A stretch of DNA of 11,411 bases, taken from assembly GCA_028679775.1 (NCBI GenBank), contig JAJRAX010000011.1, positions 1-11,411 on the forward strand. Direction: 5' to 3'. Positions within the stretch are counted from its first letter, which is position 1; every line of letters begins with the position of its first letter. The notes beneath the pieces were generated by a model. It worked only from the letters and a program-made list of their open reading frames with translations, did not search any database and was not told where the DNA came from. Below are positions 6,004 through 11,411 of this stretch, piece after piece. The DNA comes from Methanothrix sp. (lineage in GTDB: Archaea; Halobacteriota; Methanosarcinia; Methanotrichales; Methanotrichaceae). The position numbers were made by a program, and so were the translations under genes.

Positions 6004-6068
6004 GGTTATCAAGTTGATGGATCAAGCCAATGGATCAAGTCGATGGACTTAAGAGATGGATTGGATCC
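6004..6068. repeat. five 13-bp tandem repeat units in a divergent promoter region
   Basis: Units begin at 6004, 6017, 6030, 6043 and 6056, exactly 13 bases apart. The best-conserved two share ATGGATCAAG, unit 3 has ATGGACTTAAG, unit 4 ATGGATTGGATCC, and the first keeps only ATCAAG. A 13-base period is not a multiple of three, so this is not coding. It lies between the start of the permease operon and the hydrolase start, beside AT-rich promoter-like sequence. Binding sites for a regulator, or a repeated leader element in the permease mRNA, are the likely roles. Confidence 0.6.
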
Positions 6069-6071
6069 ATC

Positions 6072-6093
6072 ATTTATCAAAAAATTTTTATTG
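6072..6093. promoter_or_regulatory. AT-rich divergent promoter region
   Basis: This block contains TTTATC, an A run and TTTTTATT on the plus strand, with GATAAAT and AATAAAAATT on the minus strand. TTTTTATT is centred about 21 bases before ATG 6109 and about 27 before ATG 6115. On the minus strand a TATA-like box here would start the permease transcript near 6048, placing most of the 13-bp repeats in or at its leader. Confidence 0.4.
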
Positions 6094-6108
6094 TAAGCCT
6101 GCCAATCC

Positions 6109-6975
6109 ATGCTCATGCATTCGAATGATGTCTCTCTATCTTCAGCTTCTGAATCAGGCAGCTCCATTCAGCCAGATCCTGCCGGCAGAGTCAGTGTGGG
6201 CAACATCAAGATGTATTATCAGATTCGCGGCAGAGGTGAGCCGCTCTTAATGATCATGGGTCTTGCGGGCCACTCTCTTGATTGGGGAGAGATATTGCCC
6301 AGGAGACTGGCGGAGCAATATCAGGTAATTCTCTTTGACAATCGAGGCGCCGGGAGGAGCGATCAGCCGTTGTGCAAATTGACCATAAAACAGATGGCCG
6401 AAGATGCCGTTGGACTGATGGATGTCCTGGGGATAGATAGAGCACACGTCCTTGGAGGGAGCATGGGCGGCATGATCGCCTTGCAGGTGGCTCTCGACTA
6501 TCCCGACCGGGTCAATAAGCTGGTGCTTGGGGCCACCTCTGCCGGGGGAAAAAGACGCATCTTTCCGCCACCTGAAATCGAGAGATACTTCATTCCGAGG
6601 CCCGACCTCTCAGCCCATGACTATCTCCTGTGGACCTCAGAGGTCTGCTACCCTCCTGAATTCATCAAAGCTCATCCGGAGACTGTGGAGGAAAAGATAT
6701 CATCTAACTTGGCCTACCCCGGAACCCTTGAGTCCTATCTGTCCCAGCTTGAGGCCTTCAGGACGTTCGATGTTGATGATCGCCTGGGTGCAATTAATTC
6801 AGAGACCCTGGTGATGACAGGCAACCGTGATGTTCTAATTCCGCCCCAAAATAGCTATCTAATTGCTGAAAGAATTCCCAATGCAAAAATAAGGGTGATT
6901 GAGGGGGCTGGGCATATCTTCTGGATCAGCCATCCTGAGGAGACAGCAAGGATTGCGAGGGAATTTTTAGCGTGA
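6109..6975 (+). CDS. alpha/beta-hydrolase fold protein
   Basis: The 288 residues have a complete alpha/beta-hydrolase catalytic set: nucleophile S118 in GGSMGG (116-121), acid D241 in TGNRDVLIP and base H269 in GAGHIFW. The oxyanion-side loop GLAGHS (51-56) and the DNRGAGRSDQP stretch (77-87) are usual for the esterase/lipase/haloperoxidase-like group. The lid region (about 145-215) is proline- and aromatic-rich. The first 25 residues are polar (Ser-rich) and lie outside the fold. The true start may be ATG 6115, about 27 bases after a TATA-like box, which would be leaderless. No signal peptide is seen, so it is probably cytosolic. The substrate cannot be told from sequence. It is divergent from the permease operon and convergent with acs. 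Confidence 0.88.
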   Translation: MLMHSNDVSLSSASESGSSIQPDPAGRVSVGNIKMYYQIRGRGEPLLMIMGLAGHSLDWGEILPRRLAEQYQVILFDNRGAGRSDQPLCKLTIKQMAEDAVGLMDVLGIDRAHVLGGSMGGMIALQVALDYPDRVNKLVLGATSAGGKRRIFPPPEIERYFIPRPDLSAHDYLLWTSEVCYPPEFIKAHPETVEEKISSNLAYPGTLESYLSQLEAFRTFDVDDRLGAINSETLVMTGNRDVLIPPQNSYLIAERIPNAKIRVIEGAGHIFWISHPEETARIAREFLA

Positions 6976-7015
6976 TGTGCCCGCCCTCGCTTGAATCCTT
7001 GTGCCGTCACAGCCC

Positions 7016-7021
7016 TTTTTT
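7016..7021 (+). terminator. oligo-T run after the hydrolase gene
   Basis: Six T residues occur about 40 bases after the hydrolase stop, in the short gap before the convergent acs stop codon. This fits archaeal oligo-T termination on the plus strand. Confidence 0.3.
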
Positions 7022-7044
7022 GGTTTCTAGTACCTCTGCTTCGT

Positions 7045-9021
7045 CTACTTCTTTGCCAACGGCTTGATCTCGTCCAGAGCCTTGGGATTGACGACTGCAG
7101 AGATGTCTCCCAGCGGTTCACCCAGAGCCTTGGCTTTGATCAGGGGCCGGACCGGCTTACCTGCCTTGTTCTTAGGGATGTCGGAGACGAATATGACATC
7201 CGATGGAATGGCGATGGGGCCTAATGTCTTTCGCACGAAGTTCTTGATGTCCTTCTGCAAATTGGCATCAGGCTTTGCTTCAGGCTTGAGAACTGCGAAC
7301 ACTACAATGCTCTCTCCCTTGACCTTGTCAGGCTTGCCAACTACCGCAGCAGCGGCCACGGATGGGTGCTTCTCAGCAGAAGCCTCTACCTCGGCATTGG
7401 ATATTCTGTGGCCTGCTACCTTGAGGACATCGTCGCCTCTGCCCAGAGCCCAGATGTAGCCATCGGAGTCAACGCGGGCCTTGTCTCCTGACAGGTATTT
7501 GCCTGGGAACGTAGACCAGTAGGTCTCGTTGTACTTTGCTGGGTCCTGGTAGACCTCACGGAGCATGGAGGGCCAGGGCTCGGTTATGATGATGTTGCCT
7601 GTGCTGCCTGCTTTAACGACTGCGCCGTTGTCATCTACAACCTGCACATTGTAGCCGGGCAGGGGGAAGCTTGGCGATCCTGGCTTGAGGGGCGTGATTG
7701 GCAGAGGAGCTATAACCTGAGAGCCTGTCTCGCTCTGGAACCAGGTATCCATGATTGGGGCAAATCCGCCGCCTACATACCGCCGCCACCAGACGAACGC
7801 ATCGGGGTTCATGGCCTCGCCTACCGATCCCATGAGCCGGACGGTGGATAGATCGTACTTCTGAGGCCAGGATGGGCCTTCGTTCATGAACATTCGGATA
7901 GCTGTAGGAGCTGTATAGATCACTGAGACACCGTACTCCTCGATGATCTGGAACCAGCGGCCAAAGTCCGGATAGTCGGGCGAGCCCTCGTAAATGATAC
8001 TTGTCGCACCAAGGCACAGCGGCCCGTAGGTTATGTAGGAGTGCCCAGTGATCCATCCGCAGTCTGCTGTGCACCAGTAGACATCTGTATCCTTCATGTC
8101 GAAGACCCAGGATGTGGTGAACGCGGGACCTACAGACATGCCACCGTGGGCGTGCACAATTCCGCGTGGCTTTCCAGCGGCTCCGGCTGTGTAGAGGATG
8201 AAGAGCGGGTCTGCCGAGTCCATTGGCAGTGAATCGCAGGAACCTGACTGGCCGGCAACGAACTCGTCGTACCAGACATCGCGTCCCTGTGTCATGGGCG
8301 TCTCCTGGCCGTTTCTCTTGACTACTACTACCTTCTCGATGGACTTCAGGCCGGCGATAGCCTCATCAGCCTGAGGCTTTGTCGCGATTGGCTTGCCACG
8401 GCGATAGGAGCCATCGCAGGTGATAAGGATCTTGGGTTGGCAGTCCTCCAGACGGTCACGAACGGCCACGGCAGAGAAGCCGGAGAAGATCACTACATGA
8501 ATGGCTCCGATCTTTGCGCAGGCGAGCATGGCGACGGGCAGCTCCGGGATCATGGGCAGATAAATTCCGACCCGGTCGCCCTTCTTAATGCCTTGGGCCT
8601 TGAGGGCATTGGCGAGACTGTTAACCTTACGGGAGAGCTCGTAGTAGGTGATCTTCTTGACGTCGCCCACCGGCTCGCCAACGAAAATGTAGGCCAGCTT
8701 GTTGCGTCTCCAGGATTTAGCGTGCCTGTCTACGGCATTGTAAGCAATATTGATCTTGCCGCCCAAAAACCACTTGGCAAAGGGGGCTTTCCACTGCAGT
8801 GTCTGCTTGTAGGGCTCAAACCAGTCTGCATATGTACGGGCCATCTCGTCCCAGAATGTAACGTAATTGGCAGAGCACCATTTTCGCATTTCATCCTCTG
8901 TCTTGAGGCCCATCTTCTTCATCCAGGCCATAACATTGGAGTTCTCTACAAGATCACGGGGTGGATAATATAGACCTTGATCCGGAGTCTGAACAGATTT
9001 ATCCGATTTTTCTTCAACCAT
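7045..9021 (-). CDS. acs: acetyl-CoA synthetase, AMP-forming
   Basis: The 658 residues are of full family length. The enzyme converts acetate, ATP and CoA to acetyl-CoA, AMP and pyrophosphate; in Methanothrix this is the acetate-activation step of methanogenesis. Family motifs visible are A3 ILYTAGAAGKPRG (275-287), A5 DTWFQSETG (425-433), the hinge GRGDDVLKVAGHR (527-539), and the C-terminal catalytic-Lys region PKNKAGK with K622. Trp427 and the V400-G401 pair (GSVGEAMNP) are at positions expected to shape a small acetate pocket. Two points are odd: A3 has Ala where Ser/Thr are normal (family TSGSTGKPKG), and GHR is followed by ISNAEVE, not LGTAEIE. ATG 9021 is preferred over an in-frame TTG at 9042, because GTAAGG lies about 10 bases upstream of it. 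The protein is cytosolic and probably well expressed. Confidence 0.95.
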   Translation of the reverse strand: MVEEKSDKSVQTPDQGLYYPPRDLVENSNVMAWMKKMGLKTEDEMRKWCSANYVTFWDEMARTYADWFEPYKQTLQWKAPFAKWFLGGKINIAYNAVDRHAKSWRRNKLAYIFVGEPVGDVKKITYYELSRKVNSLANALKAQGIKKGDRVGIYLPMIPELPVAMLACAKIGAIHVVIFSGFSAVAVRDRLEDCQPKILITCDGSYRRGKPIATKPQADEAIAGLKSIEKVVVVKRNGQETPMTQGRDVWYDEFVAGQSGSCDSLPMDSADPLFILYTAGAAGKPRGIVHAHGGMSVGPAFTTSWVFDMKDTDVYWCTADCGWITGHSYITYGPLCLGATSIIYEGSPDYPDFGRWFQIIEEYGVSVIYTAPTAIRMFMNEGPSWPQKYDLSTVRLMGSVGEAMNPDAFVWWRRYVGGGFAPIMDTWFQSETGSQVIAPLPITPLKPGSPSFPLPGYNVQVVDDNGAVVKAGSTGNIIITEPWPSMLREVYQDPAKYNETYWSTFPGKYLSGDKARVDSDGYIWALGRGDDVLKVAGHRISNAEVEASAEKHPSVAAAAVVGKPDKVKGESIVVFAVLKPEAKPDANLQKDIKNFVRKTLGPIAIPSDVIFVSDIPKNKAGKPVRPLIKAKALGEPLGDISAVVNPKALDEIKPLAKK

Positions 9022-9041
9022 TTTAAATCGCCTTACTTTCA

Positions 9042-9117
9042 ATGCAACGTATTCAGCATTTGAATCCGTATTGCATCCTTTTTTATAGTTTTGAATTGCA
9101 TTGGTTATTCAAATGCT
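9042..9117 (-). promoter_or_regulatory. structured acs 5' leader with two alternative stems
   Basis: On the acs mRNA, AGCATTTGAAT (9117-9107) pairs perfectly over 11 bp with ATTCAAATGCT (9065-9055). Alternatively, ATGCAA (9076-9071) plus ATTC (9065-9062) pairs with GAAT plus TTGCAT (9054-9042) around the loop AAATGCT, directly upstream of the GTAAGG ribosome-binding region. The two folds share the ATTCAAATGCT segment and so exclude each other. A second ATGCAA (9101-9096) repeats the switching strand. This resembles a translational switch or attenuator. No known riboswitch class is recognised. Confidence 0.5.
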
Positions 9118-9150
9118 ATTTGGACACCTATTTTAAGTCTTATTCGGTAG

Positions 9151-9157
9151 ATATAAA
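9151..9157 (-). promoter_or_regulatory. TATA-like box for acs
   Basis: The minus strand reads TTTATAT within GATTTATATC. A start about 26 bases downstream (near 9128) would give a leader of about 107 nt that contains the whole structured region. A second candidate, CTTAAAATA around 9132-9140, would start nearer 9110. Confidence 0.45.
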
Positions 9158-9228
9158 TCTATCTCACCTAAATTATGATTATCAATCGCTAAATCGAATC
9201 TTTAAAAAATCATTCCTTCTACGAGTCT

Positions 9229-10200
9229 CTACATCCACTCGTAGCGCCTCATGACCTCAGGCACAAACTCGTAGAGCAGGCTGTTTTCCACATACCCGAA
9301 GAATAAACACTTCTCGCACTCCTCTACGATCTTTCTCCTCTTCTCCTTCGAGGCTTGCCATGCCCTGGCGAGACCGTCGGCAACGTTGCCGAGCGACTCC
9401 TGGTGGACCCGACAGGTGCCGATAGTGCCGTCTGAAGCTACATGCAGGATGATATCTGCGGCGTGACACCTAAACCCCGGCTCCAGATCCTTGACGATCT
9501 CTAGATAGGTGAGAGAATTGATGATGGGCGCCCCGTTCCTCTTCAGCTCAATCAGCTGCTCTACCGCCATCTCGTATGCAAAAACATCTCTTATCGCCAG
9601 AGATCCCCAGACTCGATCATCAATGCCTGAGGACTCATGCATTGGCTCAAACGATATCCAGCACCCAAGGGACTCGGCCAGATGCACCAGGTCATCCAGC
9701 TCCCCCAGGTTCCTGCCGGATATCACGCAGTTCATGAGAACCTCGTGCCCGGCCCGCCTGGCCTCGCGGATGCCATCGAGGATCGGCTCTAAATCGGTTC
9801 CCCGCAGTTCTCTGTAGCTCTTGATGCCGTCCACTGACACAGAGAGAAGGTCGAGATCGGTGAGATCCTTAGCTCTCTTTCGCAGGAGGAGGCCGTTGGT
9901 TATGAGCGATGTAGTCAGGCCCAGGGACTTGGCGTGCCGCAAGATCTCCGGCAGGTCCTCTCGCAGCAACGGCTCAACCGTCCAGGCATTGTAAACGCCT
10001 ATGCCGAAATCGCGGGCCTCATCCAGCATCGTCAGGATCTGTGGTGTGCTCATCTCCGGACCCTGCCGCCTCCAGTACTCACAAAAGCGGCAGCTCAGGT
10101 TACAGCGGGCGTTTATGCCGTGAGAGAGCACAAACGGCCTCTTTCTGATTCTCATCTGCCAGAGAGCTCGGGCTGCCATGCGGGGCGAAAAAGATCTCAT
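9229..10200 (-). CDS. radical SAM protein with SPASM-like C-terminal cysteines
   Basis: The 323 residues contain the radical SAM cluster motif CNLSCRFC (C33, C37, C40), which binds a 4Fe-4S cluster and S-adenosylmethionine. The usual GGE motif is replaced by TVEP (WTVEPLLRED, about 73-82). Further strand motifs are SLITNG (98-103) and VSVDG (121-125). After the barrel come C245 (GFRCHAAD), C263 (GTIGTCRVH), C295 and C298 (CEKC), spaced like a partial SPASM or twitch auxiliary-cluster domain. The reaction is unknown; relatives modify peptides or make cofactors or lipids. No substrate peptide gene is seen nearby. It lies 207 bases upstream of acs on the same strand and is divergent from the Gate-domain gene. 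ATG 10200 is the start that keeps a basic N-terminus before the barrel; no clear Shine-Dalgarno. Confidence 0.88.
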   Translation of the reverse strand: MRSFSPRMAARALWQMRIRKRPFVLSHGINARCNLSCRFCEYWRRQGPEMSTPQILTMLDEARDFGIGVYNAWTVEPLLREDLPEILRHAKSLGLTTSLITNGLLLRKRAKDLTDLDLLSVSVDGIKSYRELRGTDLEPILDGIREARRAGHEVLMNCVISGRNLGELDDLVHLAESLGCWISFEPMHESSGIDDRVWGSLAIRDVFAYEMAVEQLIELKRNGAPIINSLTYLEIVKDLEPGFRCHAADIILHVASDGTIGTCRVHQESLGNVADGLARAWQASKEKRRKIVEECEKCLFFGYVENSLLYEFVPEVMRRYEWM

Positions 10201-10278
10201 TTAGTGCTATCTTTGGCAGTTGCCGGGTAATAAACCTGCCCTTCGCCGCCTTTCTCATAAGATATTTCCGGTGCTATG

Positions 10279-10292
10279 ATGATATAATAATA
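10279..10292 (-). promoter_or_regulatory. TATA-like element for the radical SAM gene
   Basis: The minus strand reads TATTATTATATCATC in this area, about 80 bases before the start codon. It would give a leader of roughly 55 nt. Confidence 0.35.
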
Positions 10293-10307
10293 CGAGTTAA
10301 CCGAAAA

Positions 10308-10317
10308 TTATAAAATA
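10308..10317 (+). promoter_or_regulatory. TATA box for the Gate-domain gene
   Basis: TTATAAAATA is preceded by purine-rich CCGAAAA, suitable for a BRE. Transcription would begin near 10338, leaving a short leader with the purine-rich AAAAGGATA before ATG 10348. Confidence 0.5.
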
Positions 10318-10347
10318 CCGACACGAGAATTAGGACAAAAGGATATA

Positions 10348-11355
10348 ATGATGCTAGACATACTCCAACAGTCGCTCTATGATACAGTCTCCACCATGAT
10401 AACTGTTTTTGTCATGCTCTTCATTACAGGCTTCCTTGTGGAGCTGAATGCATTCCAGCGCATCTCCTACGTGGCCCGTCCATTGATCAAGATATCGCAT
10501 CTACCTGCCGAATCAGCCTCTACATTTGTAGTGAGCCTGGGCTCGGCTCTGGCCGCCAATACCATGATCGCCAGAATGAAAGATGAGGGAATCCTCAGCG
10601 AACGACAGGCATTCTTGAGCGCCATCATGAACAGCGTTCCCGTCTATTTCCGGGAGCTTTTCACATATCAATTGGCCTTTGTGATTCCAGTTCTCGGCAT
10701 ATTTGTAGGAGGGGTCTATGCCTTCATATCAATTGCCACAGGACTAATAAAGCTGGCACTGGTACTAGTCCTTGGCCGGACTTACCTTCCTCGCGGCTCG
10801 GCTCTTCCTGCTTCCCCCGAGGCCTCATCTTTGCCGGCAATATCATCTGGCTTTGATGCTACGTCTGCTGCAGTATCGTCGGCGCATTTGCCAAACGCAG
10901 GAAGATACAAAGAAGCTGCAATAAAATCTCTGAAAGGACAGAGACGAATGTTTCTGAGAATTGCCGGGCTCTACTTCGTTATGACCTTTCTGGTTCTGTA
11001 CTTGAGCGAGGAGGGCATTCTTCAATCGCTTGATGTTCTCAGCTTTGCCAACTTCTTCTCAATCCCGCCGGAGACTGTGATCCCGCTAACGGTTTACGTG
11101 GCCAGCCCAAAGGCTGGCATCACTCTGCTGGGCCCGCTCATCCAAAATGGAGGGATAACCGAGACAAAAGCCCTGATCGTGCTGATGGTCGGCAGCCTCT
11201 TCATGCTTCCCTTCTACTCGTTGCGTTCTCTTTTGCCGAACTACACATCGGTCTTCGGCATGAAGACTGGCCTGACCCTCGTGATAATATCCACAAGCAT
11301 CAGCGTGCTCGTCAGGGTATCGGTACTGCTGATTTTGCTTGTGGCTACAGGTTAG
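10348..11355 (+). CDS. nucleoside-recognition (Gate) domain membrane protein
   Basis: The 335 residues form a polytopic membrane protein. Hydrophobic segments are near 12-32, 56-75, 107-145, 202-220, 243-262, 274-290 and 307-333. It contains two related halves: MKDEGILSERQAFLSAIMNS-VPVYFRE (77-103) mirrors IQNGGITETKALIVLM-FMLPFYSLRS (265-293), the inverted or tandem arrangement typical of Gate-domain (nucleoside-recognition) proteins related to nucleoside transporters and the FeoB membrane part. The substrate in archaeal members is not established. A Ser/Ala/Pro-rich low-complexity linker (about 147-185) joins the halves and is probably cytoplasmic. The start is ATG 10348 or the adjacent ATG 10351, after AAAAGGA. 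It is divergent from the radical SAM gene. Confidence 0.85.
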   Translation: MMLDILQQSLYDTVSTMITVFVMLFITGFLVELNAFQRISYVARPLIKISHLPAESASTFVVSLGSALAANTMIARMKDEGILSERQAFLSAIMNSVPVYFRELFTYQLAFVIPVLGIFVGGVYAFISIATGLIKLALVLVLGRTYLPRGSALPASPEASSLPAISSGFDATSAAVSSAHLPNAGRYKEAAIKSLKGQRRMFLRIAGLYFVMTFLVLYLSEEGILQSLDVLSFANFFSIPPETVIPLTVYVASPKAGITLLGPLIQNGGITETKALIVLMVGSLFMLPFYSLRSLLPNYTSVFGMKTGLTLVIISTSISVLVRVSVLLILLVATG

Positions 11356-11387
11356 GAGCCCCAGGATGATGCTCAATCAGAAACGCT

Positions 11388-11397
11388 AATTTATAGA
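11388..11397 (+). promoter_or_regulatory. TATA-like box for a gene beyond the window
   Basis: AATTTATAGA lies about 33 bases after the Gate-domain stop codon and could start a further plus-strand transcript outside the window. Confidence 0.25.
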
Positions 11398-11411
11398 AAA
11401 GCAGGCAGAAG

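Noticed and set aside
6004..6068. CRISPR-like array
   Set aside because: The units are contiguous 13-mers with no spacers, and no cas genes are present.
7631..8973. Long antisense or alternate frames inside acs (147 aa and 178 aa)
   Set aside because: They are by-products of the codon bias of acs, with no recognisable domains.
9042..9254. 70-aa plus-strand frame in the acs leader
   Set aside because: It is AT-rich with erratic composition and overlaps the inverted repeats and the acs promoter.
10215..10240. GGCAG/CTGCC stem in the leader of the radical SAM gene
   Set aside because: Only five base pairs, with no supporting second feature.

Overview
The window looks like a methanogenic archaeon, most likely an obligate acetate user of the Methanothrix (Methanosaeta) type. 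This is inferred from four things. There is a full-length AMP-forming acetyl-CoA synthetase as a stand-alone gene. There is a short archaeal EngB-type GTPase. The YkgJ-family, AhpD-like and Gate-domain proteins are of kinds common in methanogens. The promoters look archaeal: TATA-like boxes lie about 26 bases before starts, some genes appear leaderless, and oligo-T runs follow genes. No 16S, tRNA or CRISPR sequence is present to fix the taxonomy.

Bases 1 to about 1670 are AT-rich accessory DNA. A 153-residue gene of unknown function, with an N-terminal ribbon-helix-helix-like segment, sits between two imperfect inverted repeats of about 74 bp. Each repeat folds into a hairpin inside an outer stem, in the style of an IS200/IS605 right end or TnpB guide-RNA scaffold. 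Beside it is a very small VapB-like antitoxin gene (42 aa) with no visible toxin, whose promoter lies between perfect 13-bp inverted repeats. A third right-end-like structure, different in sequence, lies near 1106-1176. About 500 bp without a convincing gene follows.

Bases 1674-3600 hold a 48-residue membrane peptide with a strong Shine-Dalgarno site, an AhpD/carboxymuconolactone-decarboxylase-like protein with extra C-terminal cysteines, a convergent YkgJ-family cysteine-cluster protein, and divergent engB. Bases 3624-5976 (minus strand) are two paralogous FtsX/MacB-type ABC permeases in an operon that shows no ATPase in this window. The region between them and a divergent alpha/beta hydrolase (6109-6975) carries five 13-bp tandem repeat units.

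Bases 7045-9021 (minus) encode acetyl-CoA synthetase, which activates acetate to acetyl-CoA, the entry step of aceticlastic methanogenesis in Methanothrix. Its A3 nucleotide-binding loop has alanines where Ser/Thr are usual. Its leader of about 107 nt can form two mutually exclusive stem-loops just before the ribosome-binding region. Upstream on the same strand is a radical SAM/SPASM-like protein with an altered GGE motif. A divergent Gate-domain (nucleoside-recognition) membrane protein closes the window.

The strongest candidates for something undescribed are the hairpin-flanked gene cassette at 153-796, the alternative-structure leader of acs, and the 13-bp repeat array at 6004-6068.
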